From Mycobacterium sp. JS623 (GTDB taxonomy: Bacteria > Actinomycetota > Actinomycetes > Mycobacteriales > Mycobacteriaceae), in contig NC_019966.1 in assembly GCF_000328565.1 (NCBI RefSeq), forward strand, positions 4,650,001 to 4,714,000: a DNA stretch of 64,000 nt. The letters run 5' to 3'. Below the pieces are notes generated by a model. It saw nothing but the letters and a program-made list of their open reading frames with translations. It ran no database searches and was not told the origin of the DNA. A program made the translations under genes and the position numbers. Shown here piece after piece: positions 1-12,005 of the stretch (positions within the stretch are counted from its first letter, which is position 1; each line of letters opens with the position of its first letter).

Positions 1-12
1 ACCCGCGCTGCA

Positions 13-53
13 GGCAACCCTGCCACTGTACTCCACGTGGACAGAGACGTCAA
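13..53 (-). promoter_or_regulatory. rRNA operon promoter reading out of the left edge
   Basis: On the minus strand a -35 box TTGACG (48-53) and a -10 box TACAGT (25-30) are separated by exactly 17 nt. They are followed at once by GGCAGGGTTGCC (13-24), which I recognise as the conserved start-site block of mycobacterial rrn promoters. In M. tuberculosis the rrs gene follows murA in the same direction, which fits this position and strand. The 16S gene itself would lie beyond the left edge. Between murA and the promoter (54-156) a short GC stem with a TTTG loop near 122-138 could terminate murA. Confidence 0.8.
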
Positions 54-156
54 ACCCCGTCCTCCAGTCCGAATGGCCTGGGGCCGTGGGCTTCTCGATA
101 AAGAATACGCCCTTGTCCCCCACCCGCCAAAGCGGGGTCACTTAACGCATCGAGCG

Positions 157-1410
157 CTAGACGACCCGCTCTATTTCGGCGCCCAGACTCACAAGTTGCT
201 CGACGAACAGCGGGTAGCCGCGATCGATGTGGAACACGTCATGAACCTCGGTGTCACCATCGGCGACCAGCCCCGCAAGCACCAAGCCGGCGCCGGCCCG
301 AATATCGGACGACCACACCGGCGCGCTGGACAGTTGCGGGATGCCCCTGACCACTGCGTGGTGGCCATCGGTGCGGGCGTCGGCACCGAGCCGGATCATT
401 TCTTCGACGAACCGGAACCGGGCCTCGAACACGTTCTCCGTGATCATCGACGTACCGTCCGCGATCGAAGCCAGGCCGATCGCCATCGGCTGCAGGTCGG
501 TCGGGAATCCCGGGAACGGCAGCGTCGCGACGTTGACTGCTTTCGGCCGCTCGTACTGAACCACCCGGAAACCGTCGTCGGTCTGCGTGACGGTGGCGCC
601 GGCGTCGTGCAGCTTGTGCAGCACCAATTGAAGGTGCTGCGGATCGATACCCGTCACCGAGATATCCCCGCGGGTCATTGCGGCGGCAATGCCCCACGTG
701 GCCGCCACGATGCGGTCGCCGATCACCCGGTGCTCGGTCGGATAGAGGCGGTCGACGCCTGTGATCGTCATCGTCGGCGTCCCCGCACCCGAGATCTGGG
801 CCCCCATCTGGTTGAGCATCGTGCACAGGTCGACGACGTCTGGCTCGCGCGCGGCGTTGTGAATGGTCGTGACCCCTTCGGCGACCACGGCGGCCATCAG
901 GATGTTCTCCGTGGCACCCACCGACGGGAACTCCAATTGAATCTCGGCGCCGCGCAAGTGCTCTGCCTCGGCCACGACACAGCCGTGCTCGATGTTGCAG
1001 CGCGCACCCAGCTGCCGCAGACCGGCCTGGTGCATATCCAACGGCCGCGACCCAATCGCGTCGCCGCCCGGCAGCGCAACCTTGGCTCGCTTGCATCGTC
1101 CGACCAACGGGCCGAGCACACACACCGACGCCCGGAACTGTCGGACCGCTGCGAAATCCGCGTCGTACTTGGGTTCGTCGGGCGAGGTGATTCGAACGGT
1201 GTCACCGTCGAGCTCGACTGTGGCGCCCAGACCGCGCAGCACCTCCGCCATCAGCGGAACGTCCAGAATGTCCGGGCAGTTGGTGATCGTGCTGGTTCCC
1301 TCGGCAAGGAGCGAGGCCGCCATCAGCTTCAAGACGCTGTTTTTGGCTCCCCCGACAGCAACTTCGCCCGATAACCGGTTTCCCCCGGTCACCACGAATC
1401 GCTCGCTCAC
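157..1410 (-). CDS. murA: UDP-N-acetylglucosamine 1-carboxyvinyltransferase MurA
   Basis: This enzyme transfers enolpyruvate from PEP to UDP-GlcNAc, the first committed cytoplasmic step of peptidoglycan synthesis. The GTG start at 1410 gives 417 residues beginning [14 protein letters not shown], matching the mycobacterial family length (about 418); an upstream start at 1434 would only add an unrelated leader. The substrate-binding segment [14 protein letters not shown] lies near residues 20-33. The catalytic loop reads [11 protein letters not shown], with Asp117 where Escherichia coli has the fosfomycin-alkylated Cys115. That is the known basis of intrinsic fosfomycin resistance in mycobacteria. 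The gene lies just upstream of an rRNA promoter and is divergent from the adenosyltransferase gene at 1482, with 71 nt between them. Confidence 0.97.
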   Translation of the reverse strand: MSERFVVTGGNRLSGEVAVGGAKNSVLKLMAASLLAEGTSTITNCPDILDVPLMAEVLRGLGATVELDGDTVRITSPDEPKYDADFAAVRQFRASVCVLGPLVGRCKRAKVALPGGDAIGSRPLDMHQAGLRQLGARCNIEHGCVVAEAEHLRGAEIQLEFPSVGATENILMAAVVAEGVTTIHNAAREPDVVDLCTMLNQMGAQISGAGTPTMTITGVDRLYPTEHRVIGDRIVAATWGIAAAMTRGDISVTGIDPQHLQLVLHKLHDAGATVTQTDDGFRVVQYERPKAVNVATLPFPGFPTDLQPMAIGLASIADGTSMITENVFEARFRFVEEMIRLGADARTDGHHAVVRGIPQLSSAPVWSSDIRAGAGLVLAGLVADGDTEVHDVFHIDRGYPLFVEQLVSLGAEIERVV

Positions 1411-1481
1411 GCGGCTTAGTGTAAACAGCGGCACCCGACGGTGTCAGTTTCCCAGGCCACCGCGCCCGGTACGGTTTGACC

Positions 1482-2048
1482 ATGGCAGTTCATCTGACCC
1501 GCATATATACGCGGACCGGCGATGACGGGACCACCGGCTTGAGCGACTTCAGCAGGGTCTCAAAGAATGACGCGCGACTCGCCGCGTATGCCGACTGCGA
1601 CGAGACCAATGCCGCGATCGGTGTCGCGATTGCCTTGGGTAACCCCAGTGAGCAAATTCGCAAGGTGCTGCGGCAGATTCAGAACGACCTCTTCGATGCG
1701 GGCGCTGACCTATCGACTCCCGTAGTGGCGAACCCCGAACACCCGCCGCTGCGGATCACGCAGAGCTACATCGACAGGCTCGAGTCCTGGTGCGACGAGT
1801 TCAACGAACCGCTGCCGGCGTTGAATTCGTTTGTGCTGCCGGGCGGTACACCGCTCTCGGCGTTGCTGCATGTGGCGCGCACGGTCGCGCGCCGCGCCGA
1901 ACGGTCAGCGTGGCAGGCCGTCGACACGCACGCAGACTCGATCAGCGTGCTGCCCGCGAAGTACCTCAACCGGCTGTCAGATCTGCTGTTCATCCTGTCG
2001 CGGGTGGCGAACCCCGACGGCGACGTGTTGTGGCAACCAGGCGGATGA
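1482..2048 (+). CDS. ATP:cob(I)alamin adenosyltransferase, PduO type
   Basis: It transfers the 5'-deoxyadenosyl group of ATP to cob(I)alamin, making the coenzyme B12 used for example by methylmalonyl-CoA mutase. The ATG at 1482 gives 188 residues; a TTG two codons upstream is less likely. PduO signatures are visible: an N-terminal ATP-binding stretch YTRTGDDGTTGLSDFSRVSK, and a later helix ARTVARRAERSAW carrying the conserved arginines. The gene matches the position of Rv1314c next to murA. It converges with the DUF2550 gene, leaving 45 nt between their stops. Confidence 0.93.
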   Translation: MAVHLTRIYTRTGDDGTTGLSDFSRVSKNDARLAAYADCDETNAAIGVAIALGNPSEQIRKVLRQIQNDLFDAGADLSTPVVANPEHPPLRITQSYIDRLESWCDEFNEPLPALNSFVLPGGTPLSALLHVARTVARRAERSAWQAVDTHADSISVLPAKYLNRLSDLLFILSRVANPDGDVLWQPGG

Positions 2049-2093
2049 GCGCTTGCGCGACGACCGAAAGACCGGGCCCGGCAATCGATTGAA

Positions 2094-2540
2094 TCAAAAC
2101 GTTCGGCGCCGTGCCCGTGGCGACGGCCGCGACTCCAGCCACGATAAGAACGCCGTCAGCGCACCGCGATCCAGCGCCACTTCATATCCGCGGCGACGTT
2201 CTGGATCGGTATCGCGCAGTTCCAGCACGACGATTTCGTCTGTCATGATGTCGAATTCGTCGCCCCGAGGCGAGCGGCGTGACACGATCTCCAACCCGCG
2301 CCGACTCAGCGTGCGATCGGGCCACCAACGCAGGCTGGACAACCGATAGAAGCCGGCTTCCCCACCCCGGTAACGCATTACACCGTGGCGCCAGCCATGG
2401 CCGGCGACAGCGGGGACGTCACGCAGGATCGCAGCCGTCCCGCCCACCTGGCGTAGTTTCCACAACCGATAACTGAGTGCGACGGAGACACAGAGCAATA
2501 CACCGACCAGCGCGACCATCAACAGCATGGACGCGCTCAT
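2094..2540 (-). CDS. DUF2550 membrane-anchored protein
   Basis: A 148-residue protein of the mycobacterial DUF2550 family, equivalent in position to Rv1312. Residues about 5-24 form a single hydrophobic helix, followed by a basic patch, so the remaining domain is probably anchored at the membrane. The soluble part contains WRHGVMRYRGGEAGFYRLSSLRW written here only in part: its Trp- and Arg-rich core spans roughly residues 50-72. It starts 11 nt after the atpC stop, so it is probably the last gene of the ATP synthase transcript. Its function is unknown; conservation beside atpC suggests but does not show a link to the synthase. Confidence 0.85.
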   Translation of the reverse strand: MSASMLLMVALVGVLLCVSVALSYRLWKLRQVGGTAAILRDVPAVAGHGWRHGVMRYRGGEAGFYRLSSLRWWPDRTLSRRGLEIVSRRSPRGDEFDIMTDEIVVLELRDTDPERRRGYEVALDRGALTAFLSWLESRPSPRARRRTF

Positions 2541-2551
2541 CGGCGGGACCT

Positions 2552-2917
2552 CTAGTCGATCTGGCCCAGGGCGCGCAACCGCGCCCGACCCTTGGCAGCA
2601 GTAGCGGGATCGTCGGATTCGGCGTCGCGCTGTGCGGCGGCTTCGTCGATCTCCGAATCGAATTCAGCGCTCTCGGCAAGGACGGTCACGGCTTGCTCGG
2701 TGACGGACAGGAAGCCCCCGTCAACGGCGATACGCAGATCGTCCTCGCCTTCACGCTCGACCCGCACCATCGCGTCGTCGACCAACTGTGCGACCAACGG
2801 GATGTGGTTGGCCAGGATGCCGATCTCACCCGACGTGGTGCGGGTGAAGAGGAACGTGCCCTGGCCCGACCAGATCTTGCGATCGACCGCGACGATGTCG
2901 ATGTTCAGTTCGGCCAT
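2552..2917 (-). CDS. atpC: F1 ATP synthase epsilon subunit
   Basis: The epsilon subunit sits on the F1 central stalk and couples proton flow to catalysis; in mycobacteria it also restrains ATP hydrolysis. The 121-residue length is that of mycobacterial AtpC, which has a short C-terminal helical domain. The N-terminal beta-sandwich is seen in [16 protein letters not shown] and [16 protein letters not shown]. An AAAGGTGA ribosome site precedes the ATG. It follows atpD after 32 nt and is the last synthase subunit gene of the operon. Confidence 0.96.
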   Translation of the reverse strand: MAELNIDIVAVDRKIWSGQGTFLFTRTTSGEIGILANHIPLVAQLVDDAMVRVEREGEDDLRIAVDGGFLSVTEQAVTVLAESAEFDSEIDEAAAQRDAESDDPATAAKGRARLRALGQID

Positions 2918-2949
2918 CTCACATCACCTTTCGGTGTGGACAGGAGGAC

Positions 2950-4467
<1,518 letters not shown>

Positions 4468-4475
4468 CTAAGGGG

Positions 4476-5402
4476 CTAACGTCCGGCGGCGTCGGCGAGC
4501 GCATTCGCGCCACCGACGATCTCGCTGATTTCCTGGGTGATGTTGGCCTGGCGCTCCCGGTTGGCCATCAAGGTCAACTCTTTGATGAGGTCGTCGGCGT
4601 TGTCCGTTGCCGACTTCATGGCCCGCTGACGTGACGCCAGCTCCGAAGCGGCCGACTCGAGCAGCGCGGCGTAGACGCGCGTAGCCAGGTACCGCGGCAG
4701 CAACGCATCGAAAAGCGTTGTGGCGTCTGGCTCGAACGAATACAGCGTGCGAGGACCCGACTCCTCCTCGACGTATTCCACCACCATCGGCGCGATCCGA
4801 TGCGCGACCGCATTCTGCGACATCATCGACTTGAATTCGGTGGAGACGATGTGCAGCTCGTCGAGTCCCAGGATGCCGTCGGGGCCCGGGTCGTCACCGT
4901 GGTCGTCGGCACCGGCCATGAACGCGTCGACCAACGTCGAAGCGATCTCCTGAGCATTTTCATAGGTGGGCTGCTCGGAGAACCCGTTCCATGAGTCGGT
5001 GATCTTCCAGTTGCGGAACCGGTAGTAGTTCAACGCCTTTCGCCCGACGGTGTAGACGATTGGCGTCTTGCCCTCCTGGCGAATCAGTGAGAACAATTCC
5101 TCGGCGCGCCGAAACACGTTCGAGTTGTACCCGCCACAAAGCCCGCGGTCGGACGAAACCACTAGCACACCGGCCCGCTTCGGATCTTCTCGCTCGACCA
5201 GCAACGGATGATCGAGCGCCGCCTCATTGCCCAGGTTGGTCAGCATCGCGGTGATCTCGAAGGCGTACGGCCGCGCCGCCTGCAGGCGGTTCTGCGCCCT
5301 ACCAATACGCGAGGTAGCGATCAACTCCTGCGCCTTGGTGATTTTCTTGATCGACCCGGCGGAGCGGATGCGCCCGCGCAATTCGCGAAGTGTGGCTGCC
5401 AT
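4476..5402 (-). CDS. atpG: F1 ATP synthase gamma subunit
   Basis: The rotating central shaft of F1, 308 residues. The N-terminal helix ([20 protein letters not shown]) and the C-terminal helix ([20 protein letters not shown]) form the coiled coil. Residues about 165-179 ([15 protein letters not shown]) are an extra acidic, Gly/Pro-rich loop. Published work on mycobacterial gamma subunits describes an insertion here that lowers ATP hydrolysis, so the enzyme probably works mainly in synthesis. It lies 6 nt downstream of atpA and 20 nt upstream of atpD. Confidence 0.97.
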   Translation of the reverse strand: MAATLRELRGRIRSAGSIKKITKAQELIATSRIGRAQNRLQAARPYAFEITAMLTNLGNEAALDHPLLVEREDPKRAGVLVVSSDRGLCGGYNSNVFRRAEELFSLIRQEGKTPIVYTVGRKALNYYRFRNWKITDSWNGFSEQPTYENAQEIASTLVDAFMAGADDHGDDPGPDGILGLDELHIVSTEFKSMMSQNAVAHRIAPMVVEYVEEESGPRTLYSFEPDATTLFDALLPRYLATRVYAALLESAASELASRQRAMKSATDNADDLIKELTLMANRERQANITQEISEIVGGANALADAAGR

Positions 5403-5408
5403 GGTTGC

Positions 5409-7055
5409 TTACTTCTTCTTCGGTGCCGGCTTGCGGACCTTCACCGATTCCTTTTCAAGGTCTGCTTCATCAAGCGCCTCGACATGCTCGTCGGGGACGA
5501 CCGAGCTGCCGTCCGAGGCTGCGAAGCCCTTCTTGAACTGGTTGATCACCTCGACCAACTTCTCGCTGAGCTCGTCGCCGAGCTTGCCCGATTCGCGGAT
5601 CTGCGTGAGGATTTCGCCCTCCGAAGCCCGCACGTGGTCGAGGAGCTCGGCCTCGAACCGGCCGACGTCCTCGACGGGAACCGAGTCGAGGTGGCCCTCG
5701 GTGCCGAGGAAGATGGACACGACCTGCTCCTCGACGGCCAGCGGCTGGTACTGCGGCTGCTTGAGCAGCTCGACCAGCCGCGCGCCACGCTCGAGCTGCG
5801 CCTTCGAGGTCGCATCCAGGTCGGAAGCGAACGCAGCGAATGACTCCAGCTCGCGGTACTGCGACAGATCCAGCCGCAGCGAGCCGGCCACCTCTTTCAT
5901 GGCCTTGATCTGTGCGGCGCCACCGACGCGGGACACCGACACACCGACGTTGATGGCCGGCCGCACACCCTGGTTGAACAGATCGGATTCCAGGAAGCAC
6001 TGGCCATCGGTGATCGAGATGACGTTCGTCGGAATGTAAGCCGAGATGTCATTGGCCTTGGTCTCGATGATCGGCAAGCCGGTCATCGAGCCGCCGCCGA
6101 GCTCATCGGAAAGCTTGGCGCAACGCTCCAGGAGCCGCGAGTGCAGGTAGAACACGTCGCCCGGGTAGGCCTCGCGGCCCGGCGGGCGGCGCAGCAGCAG
6201 CGAGATCGCGCGGTAGGCCTCAGCCTGCTTGGACAGGTCGTCGAAAACGATCAGCACGTGCTTGCCGTTGTACATCCAATGCTGCGCGATGGCCGAACCG
6301 GTGTATGGCGCAAGCCATTTGAAGCCGGCGGAGTCCGAAGCCGGCGCCGCGACGATGGTGGTGTAGTCCATCGCGCCGCCCTCTTCAAGCGCGCGGGCCA
6401 CCGAAGCGATCGTCGTGCCCTTCTGGCCGATCGCGACGTAGACGCAGCGGACCTGCTTCTTCTCGTCGCCCGACTCCCAGTTCTCGCGCTGGTTCAGGAT
6501 GGTGTCCACACACACCGCCGTCTTGCCGGTCTTGCGGTCACCGATGATCAGCTGACGTTGGCCGCGACCGATCGGGGTCATCGCGTCGATGGCCTTGATA
6601 CCGGTCTGCAGCGGCTCGCTCACACCCTGGCGCTGCACCACCGAGGGGGCCTGAATCTCAAGTGCGCGGCGGGTTTCCGGCTCGATGTCACCCTTGCCGT
6701 CGATCGGCTGACCCAGCGGGTTGACCACGCGGCCGAGGAACTTGTCGCCGACCGGCACCGAGAGCACCTCGCCGGTGCGCTTGACCTGCTGGCCCTCTTC
6801 GATCTTCTCGAAGTCACCCAGGATAACGGCGCCGATGCTGTGCTCGTCGAGGTTGAGGGCCACGCCGAGCACACCGCCGGGGAACTCCAGGAGCTCCTGC
6901 GTCATCACGGAGGGCAGACCCTCGACGTGGGCGATACCGTCGCCGGCGTCGATGACCGTACCGATCTCCTCACGCGCGGTGTCGGCGGTGAAACTCGAGA
7001 CGTAGTCCTCGATCGCACCCTGGATGTCGTCAGCGGAGATGGTCAACTCTGCCAT
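5409..7055 (-). CDS. atpA: F1 ATP synthase alpha subunit
   Basis: The non-catalytic nucleotide-binding subunit of F1. The ATG at 7055 ([10 protein letters not shown]) is chosen over the in-frame start at 7076 because it has a GAGGAG ribosome site and matches the M. tuberculosis N-terminus, giving 548 residues. The P-loop GDRKTGKT is at 172-179 and the alpha signature [14 protein letters not shown] is present. The C-terminal extension of about 35 residues ([12 protein letters not shown] to APKKK) is the mycobacterium-specific tail reported to suppress ATPase activity. It follows atpFH after an 85-nt gap. Confidence 0.98.
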   Translation of the reverse strand: MAELTISADDIQGAIEDYVSSFTADTAREEIGTVIDAGDGIAHVEGLPSVMTQELLEFPGGVLGVALNLDEHSIGAVILGDFEKIEEGQQVKRTGEVLSVPVGDKFLGRVVNPLGQPIDGKGDIEPETRRALEIQAPSVVQRQGVSEPLQTGIKAIDAMTPIGRGQRQLIIGDRKTGKTAVCVDTILNQRENWESGDEKKQVRCVYVAIGQKGTTIASVARALEEGGAMDYTTIVAAPASDSAGFKWLAPYTGSAIAQHWMYNGKHVLIVFDDLSKQAEAYRAISLLLRRPPGREAYPGDVFYLHSRLLERCAKLSDELGGGSMTGLPIIETKANDISAYIPTNVISITDGQCFLESDLFNQGVRPAINVGVSVSRVGGAAQIKAMKEVAGSLRLDLSQYRELESFAAFASDLDATSKAQLERGARLVELLKQPQYQPLAVEEQVVSIFLGTEGHLDSVPVEDVGRFEAELLDHVRASEGEILTQIRESGKLGDELSEKLVEVINQFKKGFAASDGSSVVPDEHVEALDEADLEKESVKVRKPAPKKK

Positions 7056-7140
7056 GGTGTACTCCTCTTCGCGCAAGCGCTCATCGGTGGCTTTTCGCGT
7101 TCCTGTTCTTACGGTGTGGGGTCTTGTCGTTCGTTGTCGG

Positions 7141-8478
7141 TCAGTCGGGCAGCTTGGTTTCGGCGGCTGCCAATTTCGATGAGAGCGTGCCGTCGATCAC
7201 CTCGTCGCCGACGGTGATGTTCAACCCACCCAACAGCGGGGGGTTGATGTACAGCTGCACGGAAACCGGGTGCCCGTAGATGCGGGTCAGCACTTCTGTC
7301 AGCCGCGTGCGTTGGTCGTCGCTGAGGCTGGCCGCGGCGCTGACGTGTGCCACCACCTCGCCCCGACGGGACACTGCAAGCTCGGCCAGATCGAGGACCG
7401 CCTCGTCGGCGCGTTCGCCACGGAGCAACTCGATCGTCTGCGAAAGAAGTTGACGGGTCGTTTTATTGACGCTGGCGCCGCTGGGGAGCACGTCCTTCAA
7501 CAGCTTCACCCGGCCCTCGGCGGGCGCGCTGTAGTCGCTCAGCAGCGTGCTCAGCTGTGGCTGCCCGTCTAGAATGCGGTGGAACCGGAAGAGCTGCTCT
7601 TCGACGTCACTCGCGACGTCCTCACGCTCGGCGCGGACCAGCAGTGCCAGCCGCGCGACATGCTCGACCGCGTCGATCAGGTTCGCGTCAGACGACCAAC
7701 GTCCCGACACGGCAGCCTTCAAAATCTCCAGCGCCGTGTCGCCGATCTTGCCGTCGAACAGCGCGTCGACCAGGCCTAGCTTGGCTGATGGATTGTCGGC
7801 CGGGTCCGCGAGATGACGGGTCAGGATCGACTCTTGCGCAAGCAGTTTGGCTACGGACGCCAAATCGTTGGCCACCGAAGACAATTGGTCTGCACCGAGG
7901 TCGGTGGTCACCTCGTCGAACTTGTTGACCAGTGCCGCCAGCGACTCCCTGCTCGCCGAGCGCAGCCGTGTCGTCGCGCGGTCTTCGATCACCGCTTCGG
8001 ACGGCGCCATCGCGTCGAGTTCGTCGATGAACCGGTCGACGGTGGCCGACTGGGCATCGGCATCAGAAACGTGGTTCCTGACCAACTCGCCTGCGCGACG
8101 GACAGCCTCGGCACCGAGGTCACCGCGCAGCTGACGAACCAGCTGGGCGCGCAGCAGCTGAACCTGCTGGGTGCCTTGCACTTTGATCCGCTCAACCTCG
8201 GCGTCAGCCTGGGCGTGCATCTGCTCGACGATGCGCTCGGCGTCAACCCGCGCTTCCTCGGTGATCTGCTTGGCCTCGGCCTTGGCTCGCTCGACGGCCT
8301 TCTCGTGCGCCTTCTCGGCATCGCCCAACCGCTTTTTGGCGTCGGCGCTGTCCTCCAACTGCTTGCGCACGGTTTCCTGCTGGTTGGCCATCATCGTGCG
8401 CACCGGCGGTACGACGTAGCGCACCACCAGGAACACGATGACCGCGAACCCGACGAGCTGACCGATGAATGTCGACAT
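7141..8478 (-). CDS. atpH: Fused F-type ATP synthase b-delta subunit
   Basis: A 445-residue fusion typical of mycobacteria. Residues 4-22 are a single membrane helix, followed by a long charged coiled coil of a b-type stator (to about residue 110). The rest is the delta/OSCP domain that caps F1, ending in [20 protein letters not shown]. It pairs with the separate b subunit AtpF, encoded 5 nt upstream, to form the peripheral stalk. The delta part is longer than in E. coli because of an internal insertion known for the genus. Confidence 0.96.
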   Translation of the reverse strand: MSTFIGQLVGFAVIVFLVVRYVVPPVRTMMANQQETVRKQLEDSADAKKRLGDAEKAHEKAVERAKAEAKQITEEARVDAERIVEQMHAQADAEVERIKVQGTQQVQLLRAQLVRQLRGDLGAEAVRRAGELVRNHVSDADAQSATVDRFIDELDAMAPSEAVIEDRATTRLRSASRESLAALVNKFDEVTTDLGADQLSSVANDLASVAKLLAQESILTRHLADPADNPSAKLGLVDALFDGKIGDTALEILKAAVSGRWSSDANLIDAVEHVARLALLVRAEREDVASDVEEQLFRFHRILDGQPQLSTLLSDYSAPAEGRVKLLKDVLPSGASVNKTTRQLLSQTIELLRGERADEAVLDLAELAVSRRGEVVAHVSAAASLSDDQRTRLTEVLTRIYGHPVSVQLYINPPLLGGLNITVGDEVIDGTLSSKLAAAETKLPD

Positions 8479-8483
8479 TGTCT

Positions 8484-8996
8484 TTACCGTCCCGAGGCCG
8501 ATGTGGCCGCGTTGATTTCGACGCCGAGCACCCGGCTGGCCAAGGTCGTGGACAACGTCTCGACCGACGCATGCAGGTCCGTCTGAATTGAAAGCGCTTG
8601 ATCCTTCAATTCCGAGTCGGCCTGCTGCAGCGTCGACGACACCTCACCCGAGGCCCGACCGCGCATGTCCTCCAAGACCTTTCGGCCTTCGGCTCGTGCC
8701 TCGTCACGAAGCTTCGAGGCCTCGCCGCGCGCCTTCGCCATTTCCGCCTGATAGTCCTCGTCGGCGGCGGTGAACTGGTCTGCTGCCTTGCGGCTGTCCT
8801 CGACGGTCTTCTTGACCATGGCGTCGCGTTCGTTCAGCACCTTGGAGACAGGCGGGACGACCCACTTGCCGATGACGCCGAGCACGATCAAGAAGATGAT
8901 CAGCACGACGAAGAAGGTGCCGTTGGGGATGAGGAAGTTGCTGGTACCTCCCCCGCCTTCCTCGGCCGCCAAAAGGACGACGTTCGGGTCAGCCAT
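8484..8996 (-). CDS. atpF: F-type ATP synthase b subunit
   Basis: The second stator b subunit, 170 residues. A membrane helix spans about residues 23-48 ([20 protein letters not shown]), preceded by a short acidic and Gly-rich N-terminus. A long Ala/Glu/Lys/Arg-rich coiled coil runs from about residue 55 to 140. It lies between atpE (9-nt gap) and the b-delta fusion (5-nt gap), so translation is probably coupled across the stator genes. Confidence 0.95.
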   Translation of the reverse strand: MADPNVVLLAAEEGGGGTSNFLIPNGTFFVVLIIFLIVLGVIGKWVVPPVSKVLNERDAMVKKTVEDSRKAADQFTAADEDYQAEMAKARGEASKLRDEARAEGRKVLEDMRGRASGEVSSTLQQADSELKDQALSIQTDLHASVETLSTTLASRVLGVEINAATSASGR

Positions 8997-9005
8997 GCCG
9001 GCGGG

Positions 9006-9317
<312 letters not shown>

Positions 9318-10103
9318 CTAGTGATGGTCCTCTTCGAGCTCCATCGATTGGCTGAAGTACAAGATCGTCAGCAGCGCGAAGATGAACGCCTGGATCGCGC
9401 CGACGAACAGGTCGAAGCTCTTCCAGATCGCGTTCGGCAGCCACAGGATGTACGGCGGGAACAGCGCGATCAGCGCGACCAGGATGCCGCCGGCGAAGAT
9501 GTTGCCAAAGAGTCGCAGCGACAACGAGATCGGCTTGGCCAGCTCCTCGACGAGGTTGATCGGTGCGAGAAGCGTGACGTGTCCCTTGAGCAGCTTGACC
9601 GGGTGTCCGATGATGCCGCGACGCCAAATGCCCGCCGCGTGGTAGCAGATGAAGACGAACAGCGCGAGCGCCAGCACGAAGTTGATGTCCGATGCCGGCG
9701 GCTTGAGCAGCTCGTGAATGGCGCCATGCTCGTCGGTGTATTGCACCGGGATCACCGAGAGCCAGTTGGCGACCAGGATGAACACGAACAGCGTCACAGC
9801 AAGCGGTAGCACGAACGGCGCGATCTTCATGCCGATCGCCCCCTCGATCTGGTCGCGCACCTGAACCGTGATGGCTTCCCAGAACAACTGCACGCCACCG
9901 GGGACGCCCGTCGATGTGACCTTGGCGCGCAAGAAGAAAGCCAGCGCGAGCACGATCACCGCGGCGATGGCCGTCGCCAACACGGTGTCCGTGTTGACCG
10001 TCAGCCCGAACCAGTGGGCCTCCGTGTGGTGGCCGACCTCGATCGCGCCTGCGGCCTGGTAGGTCACCGGAGCCGCTTGGTCGGCGACGTTGAATTGGGT
10101 CAT
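9318..10103 (-). CDS. atpB: F-type ATP synthase a subunit
   Basis: The stator channel subunit that passes protons to the c-ring, 261 residues with five or six membrane helices. The essential arginine is Arg197 in [14 protein letters not shown], the most conserved motif of the family. The C-terminus ELEEDHH matches mycobacterial AtpB. Its ATG overlaps the atpI stop as ATGA, so the two are translationally coupled. A 66-nt spacer separates it from atpE. Confidence 0.97.
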   Translation of the reverse strand: MTQFNVADQAAPVTYQAAGAIEVGHHTEAHWFGLTVNTDTVLATAIAAVIVLALAFFLRAKVTSTGVPGGVQLFWEAITVQVRDQIEGAIGMKIAPFVLPLAVTLFVFILVANWLSVIPVQYTDEHGAIHELLKPPASDINFVLALALFVFICYHAAGIWRRGIIGHPVKLLKGHVTLLAPINLVEELAKPISLSLRLFGNIFAGGILVALIALFPPYILWLPNAIWKSFDLFVGAIQAFIFALLTILYFSQSMELEEDHH

Positions 10104-10549
10104 TGCTGTGTGGCCTCCCCTTCGAGTCCTTCATCAGCGGCACCGGCCTTGATCTTCTTCATCACCGGCAGTGCGGTCGCGAGCACCAGCACCACCTGGA
10201 AGAGGGCCATTCCGAATACGACGCCGAGCCCCTGCGGCCGGAAGATGAAAGCGATCGTCAACCCGATCACCGTCATCACCAACAGGCGGGTAGCGGAGTT
10301 CAACGCCATCTTGCGTTTGAGCGGGTGCGCCTCGGCGGTGATCGATTCCACCGACCGCTGCACGAGCACCGCATTGAGCAAACCCAGTCCGAGGCCGATG
10401 CCAAAGAAGACGCCGACCATGATGTGGCCGAGCAGTCCGGCGGCAAGCATCGCCAGGCCGGTCAGCGCGACGCACACTGCAAACAGGCGCAACGGCCTGA
10501 AAGCGACCGACGGAAACACCAACGGCGCGTCTTGCGCTGGCGTCGTCAC
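10100..10549 (-). CDS. atpI: AtpI-like protein, first gene of the ATP synthase operon
   Basis: A 149-residue small membrane protein with four predicted helices (about 21-40, 44-62, 84-103 and 108-130). The N-terminus [18 protein letters not shown] matches Rv1303. AtpI proteins are thought to assist c-ring assembly or ion supply, but the role in mycobacteria is not settled. The start is GTG. A short upstream ORF (10546-10650) ends in TGA overlapping this GTG, and the gene's own stop overlaps the atpB start. Confidence 0.9.
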   Translation of the reverse strand: MTTPAQDAPLVFPSVAFRPLRLFAVCVALTGLAMLAAGLLGHIMVGVFFGIGLGLGLLNAVLVQRSVESITAEAHPLKRKMALNSATRLLVMTVIGLTIAFIFRPQGLGVVFGMALFQVVLVLATALPVMKKIKAGAADEGLEGEATQQ

Positions 10550-10650
10550 TGCTTCACCTCAATCCCGCGGTCACTGTTGCTGTCCCGATGAATCCTGTGC
10601 GTGGCGCCCCGAGCGTATCGGAGGGCGACGGACTCGCTGGAATCACCCAC
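10546..10650 (-). CDS. Possible 34-codon leader ORF coupled to atpI
   Basis: Begins at a GTG preceded by GGGAG at suitable spacing and encodes 34 residues ([20 protein letters not shown], then 14 more ending EVKQ). Its TGA overlaps the GTG of atpI as GTGA, the same arrangement used by real coupled genes in this window. No family is recognised, and a chance ORF of this size is possible. If real it could set translation of the ATP synthase operon. The rest of the leader (10651-10786) contains a 6-bp inverted repeat GGGTTC/GAACCC at 10737-10753. Confidence 0.35.
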   Translation of the reverse strand: MGDSSESVALRYARGATHRIHRDSNSDRGIEVKQ

Positions 10651-10786
10651 GGGGCAGCTCCCTTTGTCGGTCGTTGTTCCGTTCCGATCGGCGGCAAACC
10701 ATCGGTCCGGAGGCCGGCAACCCGCGAGGTTTTTTCGGGTTCTAATCGAACCCTAACACATGGTTAAGGGCAGATAGGAGGGCCTA

Positions 10787-11998
10787 CTACTTTTCGTCGT
10801 ACATTTCCCCGACGGGGTCTTCGCGGCGGCGCAGAAGCGGAATCAGGGTCACCACAATCGCGACCAGAATCGCGGCCAGCATGACGGCTCCGGTGTAGCG
10901 GGGATCGAAGAAGATCGTGCTCGCCGCGCCGAGCGCGATGATGCCGACCCATAGATAGACGAGCAGCACCACCCGCCGGTGCGAGTGACCGATCTGTAGC
11001 AACCGGTGATGCAGGTGCATCTTGTCCGGCGTCGAGAAGTGCACACCGGCACGGGTCCGGCGAATGACGGCCAGCAGCATGTCGAGCGCGGGCACGAACA
11101 TCACCGCGACCACCAACAGGAACGGCGACAGCAGAGCGAACACGTCTCGCGCCCCGTACGCCGTCTGCGAGATGGGGCCGGCCGCGGTGGTCGACGCCGC
11201 AGCGAGCATCAGCCCGATCAACATCGACCCGGAGTCGCCCATGAAAATCTTTGCCGGGTGAAAGTTGTGCGGCAGGAAGCCGAGGCACGCGCCGGCCAGC
11301 ACGACCGAGATCACCGCCGGCGGATAGAAGAGAACATCGCCGCCGTGGTCGCGCAGCAGGCCCACCGAGAAGATGCAGATGGCCGACGCGGTGATCAGCC
11401 CGAGGCCTGCGGCCAACCCGTCGAGGCCGTCGACGAAGTTCATCGCATTGACGATCGCGACCGTCAACGCCAGCGTCAGCAGGATCGACGACACCTGGTC
11501 CAAGACGATGGTGCCGACGCCGCCGATCGGGATGTAGAGCACGCTCCACGCGACGCCCATCGTGACGAGCACGCTGGCCGCGGTGATCTGGCCGGCGAAC
11601 TTCGTCAACGCGTCCAGACCCCAACGGTCGTCGATCAGGCCGACGAACATGATCAGGCCCCCGGCGACGACGACCGCGGGCATGCCCGACGAATACACGA
11701 AGCCACGCGTCAGCGCGGGAAGTTGCGATGCCAACAGGACCGCTGCGACCACGCCGGTGTACATCGCCAGCCCGCCCATGCGTGGGATCGGCTGCAGGTG
11801 CACGTCGCGCTCGCGGGGGTAGGCGACGGCGCCGAGTCGTCGAGCCAGCACCCGCACCCAACCGGTCGCGAAGTAAGTGATGATTGCGGCGGTCAGCCCG
11901 ACGAGCGCGAGCTCACGCAGCGGCACACCTGCGCCGCGATCGTTGAGCGCAAGCAAGCCGTCCGCTGCAGAGATCACCGTCGCACCGTACTGCTGCAC
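10787..11998 (-). CDS. wecA: Decaprenyl-phosphate N-acetylglucosamine-1-phosphate transferase
   Basis: A polytopic membrane enzyme of the MraY/WecA family, 403 residues with about ten or eleven helices. It moves GlcNAc-1-phosphate from UDP-GlcNAc to decaprenyl phosphate, starting the linker between arabinogalactan and peptidoglycan. Family motifs are visible: NAMNFVDGLDGLAAGLG, FMGDSGSMLIG, and the cytoplasmic HLHHRLLQIGHSHR. It starts with GTG 7 nt after the Sua5 gene. A 237-nt spacer containing the atp leader separates its end from atpI. Confidence 0.95.
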   Translation of the reverse strand: MQQYGATVISAADGLLALNDRGAGVPLRELALVGLTAAIITYFATGWVRVLARRLGAVAYPRERDVHLQPIPRMGGLAMYTGVVAAVLLASQLPALTRGFVYSSGMPAVVVAGGLIMFVGLIDDRWGLDALTKFAGQITAASVLVTMGVAWSVLYIPIGGVGTIVLDQVSSILLTLALTVAIVNAMNFVDGLDGLAAGLGLITASAICIFSVGLLRDHGGDVLFYPPAVISVVLAGACLGFLPHNFHPAKIFMGDSGSMLIGLMLAAASTTAAGPISQTAYGARDVFALLSPFLLVVAVMFVPALDMLLAVIRRTRAGVHFSTPDKMHLHHRLLQIGHSHRRVVLLVYLWVGIIALGAASTIFFDPRYTGAVMLAAILVAIVVTLIPLLRRREDPVGEMYDEK

Positions 11999-12005
11999 GC
12001 TGAGT

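Noticed and set aside
37..1374. 445-codon plus-strand ORF across murA
   Set aside because: It is the antisense of murA; its protein is Arg/His-rich without any domain, and the minus strand encodes a full MurA.
10737..10753. GGGTTC/GAACCC stem-loop as terminator of wecA
   Set aside because: The stem is only 6 bp and the minus strand after it is A-rich, not T-rich; left as a note only.
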